Shown one piece after another: positions 8,677-17,145 of a DNA stretch of 64,000 nt. Made by a program: the position numbers and the translations under genes. The notes below the pieces were generated by a model. That model ran no database searches. It was given only the letters and a program-made list of their open reading frames with translations, and was not told the origin of the DNA. The stretch is taken from the NCBI RefSeq assembly GCF_001636345.1, contig NZ_KV440945.1:2557414-2621413 (forward strand). The letters run 5' to 3'. The stretch comes from Cytobacillus gottheilii (GTDB lineage Bacteria; Bacillota; Bacilli; Bacillales; Cytobacillaceae). Numbering within the stretch: position 1 is the first letter of the stretch; each line of letters opens with the position of its first letter.

Positions 8677-10026
8677 TTATTTAAGAAATTGATATAAATT
8701 AGTTGGATTAATCATATCTTCTTCTCTGTATATGACCCAATCTGTTAATTGATTAAAATTCAGTGTATATTCATGGTCTTTTTTCATATCAGGCAAAAAA
8801 TAAGGTTCATTCAATAAGATGCCTGATACTTCTTGATCAGTTATGTGTGTAACTTCAAACCACATATGTTCATGTTCTTCCTCTGCATATGGAATACCGA
8901 TTTTTACTAGAAATTGAAACTCATCTTCATCTCCATATGTATCACGAATATTAGCAAAATAACCAAAGCTTTGTTTGGCGTTGTATGCCATTCGTTCCGT
9001 TTCGCTTGTCGTTTTGAAAAACATTAAACCTTCATTTAATGTAAATTCGACATCAAAGCAGACTATACTGTCATCATTTCCGTCGTATTGAAATAATAAG
9101 CAGGATGGCTGCTGGTGTATATCATCCCGATCGTCCATATTACCTAAAAATTCGAATGATGCATCCAGCGGCTGTAATCGAATTTCTTCATTTTCGATGT
9201 CTTTTAAGTTTGTAACCTTCGTTTTTTTTCCGACGTACGAAAGAGCTTCTTCCCAGGGTACAGCAATCACTCGTATGTCCCCTTCTTGGCTATGTGCAAT
9301 AATCGCTGGCTCATTTAACGGCACATAGCCATGCTCAAAACAATTATGAACAAACGTGCTAAAAAGGTCAGGAATCCCATAATAAGAAGATAGTCTGCTA
9401 GGAATAATCAGTTCCACTTCCGTAAGACCCGTTCGAAGAAGGCCATGTGTGTGGAACCAGTACTGTGAATCCCTTTCTTCGCCTCCATCTTCATAGATCG
9501 AATGAATAATATATAAATCTTGTATATCTGGCAGCAAGTCGTTCCCCACATAATAGGAAATATATTCTTTTGTAATAACCTTCATGGCTGCACTATGATC
9601 TAATACAAATAATAAATCTGGAGCTACCCGCCAAATAAATTCCAGCTGGTTATAATATGCAATTAGTGCATCACCTTGAAAAAGAGTACGGATAAAAACT
9701 TCTGTCCCATTTTTGGCTTCTTCATAAACTGATTCTTCTAATAACGTGCCTTGACGAAAAAAATCTTTATATTCGATGCCTTCTGGTGCTTGGTTTACTT
9801 CAATTTCATAGGGAAGAATGATGTCTCCGTACTGTAATTCAATCATCATTCCCGCTTCGTCTTCATGTACAATATGACAGTTTAGTTCATCACTGTTTAA
9901 TGCAAATATTCGCTCCTTCATTTGCTCAAGTGTGATTACACCTGGCAAAACGGCGATCATATCAGAAAAAGCGCGCTCTAGTGTTCCTTCTTTTGCTGCG
10001 CGGTAAATGTCCGTTTGCTGTTCCAT
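8677..10026 (-). CDS. uncharacterised 449-residue cytosolic protein
   Basis: I do not recognise a function with certainty; the general look resembles DUF4026-type proteins. It is acidic, without signal peptide or membrane helices, and mostly predicted alpha/beta with many paired aromatic and acidic residues. 'LLPDIQDLYIIHSIYEDGG' and 'YWFHTHGLLRTGLTEVELI' look like conserved segments; the H-T-H-G is notable but no enzyme family can be named. ATG 10026 is preferred because AGGAG lies 9 bases upstream; the GTG at 10035 overlaps it. It is divergent from the YeiH gene and separated from rtcB by about 115 bases, so it is probably its own unit. Confidence 0.7.
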   Translation of the reverse strand: MEQQTDIYRAAKEGTLERAFSDMIAVLPGVITLEQMKERIFALNSDELNCHIVHEDEAGMMIELQYGDIILPYEIEVNQAPEGIEYKDFFRQGTLLEESVYEEAKNGTEVFIRTLFQGDALIAYYNQLEFIWRVAPDLLFVLDHSAAMKVITKEYISYYVGNDLLPDIQDLYIIHSIYEDGGEERDSQYWFHTHGLLRTGLTEVELIIPSRLSSYYGIPDLFSTFVHNCFEHGYVPLNEPAIIAHSQEGDIRVIAVPWEEALSYVGKKTKVTNLKDIENEEIRLQPLDASFEFLGNMDDRDDIHQQPSCLLFQYDGNDDSIVCFDVEFTLNEGLMFFKTTSETERMAYNAKQSFGYFANIRDTYGDEDEFQFLVKIGIPYAEEEHEHMWFEVTHITDQEVSGILLNEPYFLPDMKKDHEYTLNFNQLTDWVIYREEDMINPTNLYQFLK

Positions 10027-10153
10027 CGGAATCACTCCTCACTATTTGATTTAAAATCTAGAATCTTAGCCGCAACCATTGTTTTCCACTATCATTGTAG
10101 CTGTGTTTTTTAGATAATTCAATCTTCATAGTGGAAATTCAATTAATCAAAAG

Positions 10154-10180
10154 AAAAAACAGCGATTTGGCTGTTTTTTT
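10154..10180 (+). terminator. short hairpin with T-run upstream of the YeiH gene
   Basis: AAAAAACAG pairs with CTGTTTTTT across an 8-base loop. It lies 57 bases before the start codon, with no plus-strand gene before it. It may be a leader attenuator or simply a barrier to transcription from the divergent gene; a TATAAT hexamer at 10182-10187 directly follows. Confidence 0.4.
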
Positions 10181-10236
10181 CTATAATAAAAGATAAACTG
10201 TTACTTAGATTTATTTTTGGAAGTGAGGTACATCGA

Positions 10237-11253
10237 ATGGTTGCTAAATTTTATGGATGGATGAAAACATTTTTTCCTGGTATTTTATTTGTTCTTTTGA
10301 TTGCTCTTCTGGCAAACTATTTAGGCAGCATGTTTCCAGTTGTTGGCGGAGCTATTTTTAGTATTTTAATTGGTTTTATGATCAGACAATTTTTTGGTGT
10401 TCCCAGCTTTTTGGGACCTGGGGTTGGCTATACGTTAAAAAAACTGCTGAAGCTGGCCATTATACTCCTCGGCTTCAGCTTTAGTTTCGCCGAAATTGCC
10501 AGTGTTGGTGTTGATGCCCTTGTTATTGTTATCATTGCCGTCATTTCAGGTGTTTTCCTTACCTTTTTCATTAGCAGGCTTGCAGGATTGCATGGCAATA
10601 TTCCCCTATTAATTGGTCTTGGAACAGGAATTTGCGGAGCGACAGCAATCGTCACATCCAGTTCCATCATTAAAGCAAAAGAAGAAGAAACATTATATGC
10701 GGTAAATACCATTTTTGCATTTAATGTGCTGGCCGTTTTTATTTATCCCTTAATTGGAAACATGCTGAACATGTCCCATCATGAATTCGGTGTTTGGGCT
10801 GGAGCAGCGATTCATGATACATCTTCTGTCGTTGCTGCTGGATACAGCTTTAGCAATGAAGCAGGTGATACCTCTGTTGTTGTAAAGCTGATGCGCACAT
10901 TGCTGCTTGTTCCTGCAGCTATTGGTTTATCATTTTTAATTTCAATGAAATCGGCACAAATTGACGGTGCCGAAACCAAATGGACAGCAATAAAAAAATC
11001 GTTTCCTGTTTTTATTTTATTTTTTGCGGGAGCAGCTGCCCTAAACTCCTTCATCTCACTGCCTGAAAGCTGGACAGATCAAACGAGCAGCATGGCCAAA
11101 TTTATCATTATCATGGTCATGGCCAGTGTCGGACTAGGCACCGATATCAAAAAAATTAAAGCCGCTGGGCTGCGTCCGCTCCTCGTTGGCCTTGTATCTT
11201 CTGCAATTATGGGCGGAATTAGTTTGGCGCTGGTTTTGTATGCGTCACAGTGA
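10237..11253 (+). CDS. YeiH/UPF0324-family putative sulfate exporter
   Basis: A 338-residue membrane protein with about ten hydrophobic segments. The family-specific stretch 'GLGTGICGATAIVTSSSII' (residues ~128-146) and 'GAAIHDTSSVVAAGYSFS' (~190-207) are both intact; these are the internal-repeat motifs of the YeiH (Cons_hypoth698) family. Relatives are often induced by a LysR regulator next door and linked to sulfur metabolism or toxic anion export, but no such regulator is here. The ribosome binding site is AAGTGAGGT, 8 bases upstream. The last three codons and the stop (A-S-Q-stop) lie inside a repeated intergenic element, so the C-terminus has been set by repeat insertion or spread. Confidence 0.85.
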   Translation: MVAKFYGWMKTFFPGILFVLLIALLANYLGSMFPVVGGAIFSILIGFMIRQFFGVPSFLGPGVGYTLKKLLKLAIILLGFSFSFAEIASVGVDALVIVIIAVISGVFLTFFISRLAGLHGNIPLLIGLGTGICGATAIVTSSSIIKAKEEETLYAVNTIFAFNVLAVFIYPLIGNMLNMSHHEFGVWAGAAIHDTSSVVAAGYSFSNEAGDTSVVVKLMRTLLLVPAAIGLSFLISMKSAQIDGAETKWTAIKKSFPVFILFFAGAAALNSFISLPESWTDQTSSMAKFIIIMVMASVGLGTDIKKIKAAGLRPLLVGLVSSAIMGGISLALVLYASQ

Positions 11254-11352
11254 CGCCCCGGAAAATCTTGTTTCACAGAAATGTTTCACGCCAAATTCTT
11301 GGCCATATAATAGAAAAAATGCAAGGCTGCCGCTGTGTAGCCTTGCATTTTT
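11244..11352. repeat. GTCACAGTGAC / GTGAAACA intergenic element, copy 1
   Basis: Reading on the plus strand: the palindrome GTCACAGTGAC (11244-11254), then GCCCCGG, a short A/T spacer, two direct copies of TGTTTCAC spaced 5 bases apart, and finally a hairpin built on TGCAAGGCT / AGCCTTGCA with T-runs on both strands. The hairpin serves as terminator for both yeiH and ydaM. The same order of parts recurs at 14608 and 14742. Confidence 0.8.
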
Positions 11353-11431
11353 TATTTCAATATTTTTCATCAGATAAAGCCGAAAAACGTCTAATCCTGC
11401 GCTTTCCCGAGAAATATTTAAGTGCAAATCC

Positions 11432-12688
11432 TTATGAGGTTTGTTTATACCGCTGCGTTTTATACCAAACGACATCCTGCTTTAGCAGCACTCTTTTCGC
11501 TTCTAAATATAGAGAATAAACAACAAGTGCAAGCCAGATTTGCGAATAAGTGAAATACATAAGGATGACGGCTAGCATATTTTTAAAGGTGGCTTGCTCT
11601 TTTTCAATACTCAATGCCAGCATAATCTCAGTCATATACAAAAGGAAAGCCAGAACTAGTAAGACTAAGGATATCCCGCCTGCTGAAATATCTAAATCCA
11701 TAAATAGATTGAGCACAAACAATAAATTTGAAACGAGTACTCCTGCTAGAAACAGCATATAGGTAAAGAGAAAATAAAAGAGATCGAGATAGACTTTTTT
11801 GTTTTTCAGCTGGAAAAACTGAATTAGGAATTTCAAAATAACATATTGGTTGCCTCTTGCCCACCTTGTCCTCTGCTTCCACCATACCTTAAAGGTTTCT
11901 GGTTCCTGTTCCCACGTAATTGCTGCTGGAAAAAAGCGAATATGATAGCCAAGGTTGTAAACACGAATACTCAATTCTGTATCTTCCGACAAGGCTCGCT
12001 CATCCCATCCCCCTAATTCTTCTAAAATAGATCTCCGAATAGCAAAATTAGTGCCAGGAATGGTTGTCAGTTTAAACCAAAACCATCTTCCAGCCTGAGC
12101 GAGCCACTGAAACGTAATGGTCTCAATATTTATAAAGGATGTCAGCATATTTTTATTTGCATTGAGAACTCGAAATTTGCCAACAACTGCTCCAGCCTTT
12201 TGATCGTTTTGCAACGCTTGTGCAAGATAATAAACGGCATCCTCTTCCGGCTGATTATCAGCATCATAAACAACGATATATTCACCGGTTGCCGCCACAA
12301 GCCCTGAATTTAAGGCACCAGATTTACCTCTGCCTGCATAGGGCGGCTTTGTATGAATGGCTTTAATAAAGGAATAGGCTCTTGCATACTTATTAATAAT
12401 TGAGCCTGTATTGTCAGTCGAGTTGTCATTCACAATAATAAGCTCTAATCTCTTGCGCGGATATTTAAGACGAATCATTGCCTCAATCGTATTCTCAATC
12501 ACCACTTCTTCATTATGGGCAGGAATGATAATACTTACCTTTGGGTAATATGCCATCCGTTTTTCCCATAAATCTGCTTTTTTCTGATATCTTAAGAAAT
12601 GCATATATCCGCCTTGCATCAGAAACATATGATAAACAAGCATAAACCAGATCAGAAACAGGCTGAGATAAAAAAGAAAATTAACCAT
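11432..12688 (-). CDS. ydaM: YdaM-like family 2 membrane glycosyltransferase
   Basis: A 418-residue processive-type glycosyltransferase. One N-terminal helix is followed by a GT-A domain with 'PKVSIIIPAHNEEVVIENTI', 'NDNSTDNTG', 'GKSGALNSGL' and 'VVYDADNQPEED' (D-x-D type metal site), the acceptor-site 'ALSEDTELSIRVYNLG' (E-D) and 'KQRTRWARGN' (the Q/R-x-x-R-W motif), then three or four C-terminal helices. This is the catalytic layout of cellulose/PNAG-type synthases. Length and order match YdaM of B. subtilis, part of an exopolysaccharide operon. ATG 12688 overlaps the ydaL stop by 8 bases and has AAAAGGGGAAA upstream; longer in-frame extensions have no ribosome binding site. Confidence 0.85.
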   Translation of the reverse strand: MVNFLFYLSLFLIWFMLVYHMFLMQGGYMHFLRYQKKADLWEKRMAYYPKVSIIIPAHNEEVVIENTIEAMIRLKYPRKRLELIIVNDNSTDNTGSIINKYARAYSFIKAIHTKPPYAGRGKSGALNSGLVAATGEYIVVYDADNQPEEDAVYYLAQALQNDQKAGAVVGKFRVLNANKNMLTSFINIETITFQWLAQAGRWFWFKLTTIPGTNFAIRRSILEELGGWDERALSEDTELSIRVYNLGYHIRFFPAAITWEQEPETFKVWWKQRTRWARGNQYVILKFLIQFFQLKNKKVYLDLFYFLFTYMLFLAGVLVSNLLFVLNLFMDLDISAGGISLVLLVLAFLLYMTEIMLALSIEKEQATFKNMLAVILMYFTYSQIWLALVVYSLYLEAKRVLLKQDVVWYKTQRYKQTS

Positions 12689-14432
12689 AATATTTCCCCT
12701 TTTCGGTCCGCATGCGCCGTATCTTAATAATGACTGCATAGAGCACAAACAGAACAACCATCCCGCCGGCACTTAGTGCAAATAACCACATTGTATTGTC
12801 AGCGGTTGATTTCACTTTTGGATTATAAAACTCTGGTGAGTCTTTTAATAGCTCAAAATATTCTACGTTTACACTCAGTTCCTCTGTTTCTTCAGCAGTT
12901 ACAGTAATGTTATCAACTTGGACCACATTGCTTGTTTGCTGCAGATCAATCCATTGCAAATTAGGAATCTGCTCCATCCGGCCGATCAGCTCTTTAAATT
13001 TTTCCACCCCTAAATACGGATGATAAAATCCAGCAATATAACCATCTCTGACCACGGTCATCTCCTCTGCCTTTTTCATCATTTCATCAATTGCATGAGG
13101 ATTATCAGGCTCAACATAGCCGATTGTTTCAGGCAGAAGATTCATCCCATGTAAAAAGGTCGGACTCGTAGCGTATGGTGCTGGTGCCATGATCTGCCAA
13201 TCACGATCTCCCAGCTGCAGCTGACCTATATAGGTCGAGAAGTGTTCAGACAGGATTTCATATCCGCTTTGGCTCATCGTATAATGTGGTGCTTCAAAGG
13301 CATATGGGATGAGCCCATAACTGACTAAATCCTGAATTCCCTTTGTCACTTTCGTTTTAATATAGTCAACTTCAAATGCCTTTTGCTTCGCTAAAAACGC
13401 TAAATATTCATCTTCTGTCTGAAAGTCACTTCTTTGTTTTTTTTCGGGCGTTTCATCAGGAGGCACCGTTATTGGCATGTTGGCATCCACATCCCAAAAT
13501 TCAAATCCCTCTCCTGTCTCATCAGCTTTGTATTGATGTGTGTATCCATGCAGAATAATTCGCCCTCCATTTTCCTGCATATATTTCAGCACTTCTAATA
13601 GCTTTGGAAAGTCTCCGAAATGATACTCATCACCTGTTTCTGGATTACGATAAATCGGAATGACAGAAATAATATAGGGTATCTCTTTTTCTATGAATAT
13701 ATCGGCAATTTCCTTCATGATGGTATGATCGGTTAATGGATGGATATCTTCCAGTCGAAGATAAGCAGGATGTCCTTCTGGATGATCAGCTTTAAACACT
13801 TCATGAAAAACCTCGCCTAAATAGGTGGAAAACAAGGAATCAATCTGATAGGAAGCATGATAGTAAAGCTCATTCTTTTTTATAAAAAGTGGATACTCTT
13901 TTCCGTTTCCTGCCCCTTTAACTAGCACCTCGGCTTCTTTTAAGTCTTTCATTTGAAAAATAAGCCGATCCCCAAGCTCGTTTTTCTTATTTCCTTCCAC
14001 CAGCACTAATTCATTAATTAATACATTGTCACCGAACTGGATAAAATCATAATCATCTCCCAAATACTCCACATTATAGCCTAATGCGACCTTAGTTTTT
14101 GTAAAAGAATCAAATAATGATCCGACTTTAGCTGGCAGAACTTCTACCACTTCTCCGTAGTAAAAAAGAACGTCTGCATCTTGAAGATCTGCTTCTTCAA
14201 TCTCACTGCTAGGTAAAAATGTCATATTAGGAGAAAAATGGCCGATCAGCATATCTAGGAGCTTGATGTTTTCTGTGACCTTTCCTGTTTCAGATGAATA
14301 CACAATTACAACATGCAGATCTGAATCTGAAACAGAATCTGCTTTAACTGATTGTTCAAAACATGATAGCAAAATTAGTAATAAAGATAAAAATACGCAT
14401 TTGAACGATTTTCCATTCTTAATCACGATCAC
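12681..14432 (-). CDS. ydaL: YdaL-like DUF2334 polysaccharide-deacetylase-like membrane protein
   Basis: A 583-residue protein with an N-terminal signal peptide (a Cys at about residue 24 could be lipidated) and one C-terminal helix, so the bulk faces outside the cell. The central region belongs to the DUF2334 branch of polysaccharide deacetylases: 'YLRLEDIHPLTD' holds the metal-site Asp position, and 'GGRIILHGYTHQY' the His-x-x-x-His pair. 'AFEAPHYTMS' and 'AGFYHPYLG' add further conserved histidines. It probably trims the polymer made by the coupled glycosyltransferase. In B. subtilis the ydaJ-K-L-M-N operon also has a c-di-GMP receptor (ydaK); none of J, K or N is adjacent here. GTG 14432 follows AAAGGATGATGA. 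Confidence 0.8.
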   Translation of the reverse strand: MIVIKNGKSFKCVFLSLLLILLSCFEQSVKADSVSDSDLHVVIVYSSETGKVTENIKLLDMLIGHFSPNMTFLPSSEIEEADLQDADVLFYYGEVVEVLPAKVGSLFDSFTKTKVALGYNVEYLGDDYDFIQFGDNVLINELVLVEGNKKNELGDRLIFQMKDLKEAEVLVKGAGNGKEYPLFIKKNELYYHASYQIDSLFSTYLGEVFHEVFKADHPEGHPAYLRLEDIHPLTDHTIMKEIADIFIEKEIPYIISVIPIYRNPETGDEYHFGDFPKLLEVLKYMQENGGRIILHGYTHQYKADETGEGFEFWDVDANMPITVPPDETPEKKQRSDFQTEDEYLAFLAKQKAFEVDYIKTKVTKGIQDLVSYGLIPYAFEAPHYTMSQSGYEILSEHFSTYIGQLQLGDRDWQIMAPAPYATSPTFLHGMNLLPETIGYVEPDNPHAIDEMMKKAEEMTVVRDGYIAGFYHPYLGVEKFKELIGRMEQIPNLQWIDLQQTSNVVQVDNITVTAEETEELSVNVEYFELLKDSPEFYNPKVKSTADNTMWLFALSAGGMVVLFVLYAVIIKIRRMRTEKGKYYG

Positions 14433-14586
14433 TCATCATCCTTTTTGTTCGTTATATAGAATATATAACTATTATAAAAAGAACACAAAAAGGAAATTCC
14501 GCCAAATTATTACCCTTTTATACCATTTTCTTCAAATTTCTCGTGATTCTTATCGTTTTCAGATTTATTTGGATTTTTTGGTTTGG

Positions 14587-14607
14587 GCCGTTCGGGCCGT
14601 TCGGACC
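14587..14607. repeat. GCCGTTCGG short tandem repeat
   Basis: Two exact and one partial copy of a 9-base GC-rich unit (GCCGTTCGG, GCCGTTCGG, ACCG) abut copy 2 of the intergenic element. It stands out against the AT-rich surroundings. Confidence 0.6.
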
Positions 14608-14684
14608 GTCACAGTGACGCCCCGGATTTTCTTGTTTCACAAAATGTTTCACACAAAAAATACAAGGAATCATTATATCCTTGT
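14608..14684. repeat. GTCACAGTGAC / GTGAAACA intergenic element, copy 2
   Basis: Same parts and orientation as the copy at 11244: GTCACAGTGAC, GCCCCGG, two TGTTTCAC direct copies 4 bases apart, then a hairpin with ACAAGGA / TCCTTGT stems. The hairpin sequence differs from copy 1 while its CAAGG core and position are kept. Confidence 0.8.
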
Positions 14685-14741
14685 ACTACTAGAAATAAGA
14701 TATGAAGAGATTTAATGCTTTAGTACTAAATTTTTTAATGT

Positions 14742-14842
14742 GTCACAGTGACGCCCCGAAATACCTCGAATAAACTCGAAGTTTCTTGTTTCACACGATG
14801 TTTCACAATATAAAAAAACAAGGATACATCCTGTATCCTTGC
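14742..14842. repeat. GTCACAGTGAC / GTGAAACA intergenic element, copy 3
   Basis: GTCACAGTGAC, GCCCCG, a longer spacer containing a CTCGAA direct repeat, two TGTTTCAC copies 4 bases apart, and a hairpin CAAGGATAC / GTATCCTTG with a T-run on the minus strand. That hairpin is also the terminator of the broken aadK gene, 24 bases beyond its stop. Confidence 0.8.
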
Positions 14843-14865
14843 TGGTTCATTAAAATTTAGTTTGA

Positions 14866-15743
14866 TTAGAATATCTTCTGGGCATCCTTAGGTAAATTTC
14901 TTACTGCACAAAGATACTTTATCATATTATGCTCTTCGTCGATGAGGTATGTAAATGATAAATGATCAGCTAGATCTTGTGCTAGCATATGAAAGAGTTT
15001 ACATGTCTTAAAAATAGATTCCCAAAATGAATAATTATCAGAGTCACAGTATGTTTCTTTATAAAGTTCCCAATAAGAGGCTGGCAGATATATTTTGAAG
15101 TATTTGCCCATTTTGCCTGTCGACACCTTATAATTATGTTCGCTGCCAATTCGCCAAGAAACCATTTTATCTAATTCCTGTCTTATGACCTGTTCGAACA
15201 TTTGCTTTGCATATGGCAGCTCATCACGCCAGATCCCTTTTGCTACGTTTTGCAGACACCACCAGAAATTATTACAGCAGCCTGCATACATAGCCTCTGT
15301 CGGTTTACATACGTGCTAATCCACATCTGAAGGCGGATCAATTGCTGGTAAAATTTGATCTTTATCTAATAGTGGCAATGTTAATTTTTCAGACACAAAT
15401 CTTTCTTTCATACTTTCTTCTGTTTCAATATGAAGGTCGATTCGGTTTCCATCTGTAAAAAGCATTAAATAACTATAGGAGGTATCAAAATCTGTCCGTT
15501 CACCGCATGCCTGATCATTTTTATCCGGTTCCTGAATCATCAGTCACCAAAATGAAGGATCCACGATTCATCACGTATAAAACTCGCTGTTTCTGTCACG
15601 ACATAAACAATATCAAAATCCTGAAAGAGATCTTTTGGGGCATTGGGATTTGTCCGTGAACCATTCATATACACTGCTCGGATACGGTTATCGTTCATGG
15701 CGTAACCAGTTATAAGGTTCATCATTTCTTCTTCGGCTCTCAT
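14866..15743 (-). pseudogene. aadK: broken aminoglycoside 6-adenylyltransferase (AadK/ANT(6)-like)
   Basis: Three adjacent reading frames together spell one ANT(6)-type enzyme of about 290 residues, which would adenylylate streptomycin. The first part has 'NDNRIRAVYMNGSRTNP' (nucleotidyltransferase G-S motif) and 'QDFDIVYVV' (D-x-D). The middle part has 'NRIDLHI', the third catalytic Asp region. The last part has 'CCNNFWWCLQNVAKGIWRDE', the family's C-terminal helix. A one-base loss near 15540 shifts the frame after H-F-G-D, and an in-frame TAG at 15316-15318 interrupts the gene just before the K-P-T-E-A-M segment. The parts are well conserved, so inactivation looks recent, unless these are sequence errors. 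Confidence 0.85.
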
Positions 15744-15774
15744 TTTATAATGATCCTTTCTTGATTTAACGTGC

Positions 15775-16581
15775 CTATTCGCTTGGTCTTACAGCTTCCA
15801 TAGAATTATGTACATTCCATGAAATAATGGTTGTACTATCTTTAACACCGTTATTTTGAATGACCTCTAACATTGACATTATATTCGTTTTATCATTATC
15901 CGAATTGAGAAAAGAATTATAAATGTTTGTAGGGTTTGAGTAAGGTTTATTAGGACATTCCAGCAAGCCGTCCGTTGTTAAGAATATCCGGTTTTCTCCC
16001 TCTCTTAACTCTCGGACACCTCTGCTGTAGCAGGGGACTTGCTGTTCAAATGTGTTCACTCGTCCAATCCATTCATAAAATTGTCTTTGATTAACTTCCA
16101 ACTGACCTAAGGCAGCTAACTCTTCATGAAACAGATATAATACACAGTCACCTACGGAAAACCACCATAAATATTGTCCTTTGCGGAACACGATCAAACA
16201 TGCTGTTTCACCTGTAACCTTTCGGCAAGAGGCTAAAAACTCTTCAGATTGAAACAATTGCAAAATCCTTTTTTCCAGCTTTTTAAAAGCATCTTGAATT
16301 GGTTCAGATAACACGTCCTTTATCTGAATTTGCTCTTTTTGAAAAACCTCTAAAATCAACTGGGCACTTTCTGATGTATGATGAGCATCCAAAAGGATCA
16401 TAAACTCCCAATCCTCTTTTTCATTACACCATATTAAACATCCATCTTCATTCTTATTTTGACCAGCACTGGAATTACCGCCGAATCTTCCCACTGATAT
16501 AGAATGAAATCGTTGTATATTCGGAGCATCAATAAAAGTCTCCTGACTTCCAATCCATATAAAATTTTCAAAATCACTCAT
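15775..16581 (-). CDS. PP2C-type serine/threonine phosphatase-like protein
   Basis: A 268-residue protein with the order of PP2C motifs: 'GQNKNEDGCLIW' (R/K-x-N-E-D), 'MILLDAHH' in place of the canonical D-G-H-G, 'TGETACLIVF' (S/G-x-T-A core), 'FSVGDCVLYLF' (G-D-S/C), 'IFLTTDGL' (T-D-G) and 'KDSTTIISW' (D-D/N-x-T). All four metal-binding Asp positions are present, so activity is plausible, though D-A-H-H replaces the usual glycines. It starts 8 bases inside the HIT-protein gene and so is translationally coupled to it. The substrate is unknown. The broken aadK starts 31 bases downstream. Confidence 0.75.
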   Translation of the reverse strand: MSDFENFIWIGSQETFIDAPNIQRFHSISVGRFGGNSSAGQNKNEDGCLIWCNEKEDWEFMILLDAHHTSESAQLILEVFQKEQIQIKDVLSEPIQDAFKKLEKRILQLFQSEEFLASCRKVTGETACLIVFRKGQYLWWFSVGDCVLYLFHEELAALGQLEVNQRQFYEWIGRVNTFEQQVPCYSRGVRELREGENRIFLTTDGLLECPNKPYSNPTNIYNSFLNSDNDKTNIMSMLEVIQNNGVKDSTTIISWNVHNSMEAVRPSE

Positions 16582-17023
16582 TATAATTTTCCAAGTGCTG
16601 TTTTATCCGGGCACATAAATTGTAAACTTCATTTTCTTCTCCCATGGGAGCAGCATTCCAATCGTAAACGGCGTTTGGACCCCAATGTTCCTTCGGTGTA
16701 CCAGGATATCTTGGTACAAGGTGCATATGCAAATGCGGGACTGCATCACCCATTACATAAGCATAAATATGTTCAGCCTGCTCACTATCTTTTAGTGCCT
16801 TACTCAATTTAGTCATCATCATTCCAAAAGATCTGGCTTCTTCCATTGTCATATCAGCTAGAGATGCTGCATGTCTTTTTAAATCAATCATGATGTGACC
16901 AAGGTAGTTTGGCTGTCCATCTCGATCAATATGCCCAGCATATACATATTCATCTTCATAGATTTTAAGATTTGAAGCTGGCAAGTCACCAGCATGTTTA
17001 TTGCAAATAAAACAGGCACTCAC
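16574..17023 (-). CDS. HIT-family nucleotide hydrolase/transferase
   Basis: A 149-residue protein carrying the HIT triad as 'PHLHMHLVPRYPG' near residue 105, plus an N-terminal 'CFICNKH' with two cysteines that probably bind zinc together with a histidine. The family hydrolyses or transfers nucleoside monophosphates (for example from AppppA or AMP-lysine type compounds). I chose GTG 17023 because GGGGGAG lies 7 bases upstream; the ATG at 17041 is inside the leader. It is the first gene of a two-gene unit with the PP2C-like phosphatase. Confidence 0.85.
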   Translation of the reverse strand: MSACFICNKHAGDLPASNLKIYEDEYVYAGHIDRDGQPNYLGHIMIDLKRHAASLADMTMEEARSFGMMMTKLSKALKDSEQAEHIYAYVMGDAVPHLHMHLVPRYPGTPKEHWGPNAVYDWNAAPMGEENEVYNLCARIKQHLENYNE

Positions 17024-17109
17024 AATTACTCCCCCTTTCATATATTGCTAAGATTATAATATAAAAATCACCATAATAGTTAAAATTTTCTTAAAATTAA
17101 TTTATAGCA

Positions 17110-17139
17110 CAAAAAAACACCCCCAGCCTGGAGGTGTTT
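17110..17139 (-). terminator. ppk terminator
   Basis: On the minus strand AACACC and GGTGTT pair (with further C/G pairs inside) and seven Ts follow, directly downstream of the ppk stop at 17146. Confidence 0.8.
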
Positions 17140-17145
17140 CTCTAC

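Noticed and set aside
14263..14715. 150-codon plus-strand frame
   Set aside because: Antisense to the start of ydaL and across two intergenic elements; no coding character.
11244..14842. parS sites for ParB
   Set aside because: Only TGTTTCAC half-sites in direct order occur; no full inverted 16-mer is present.
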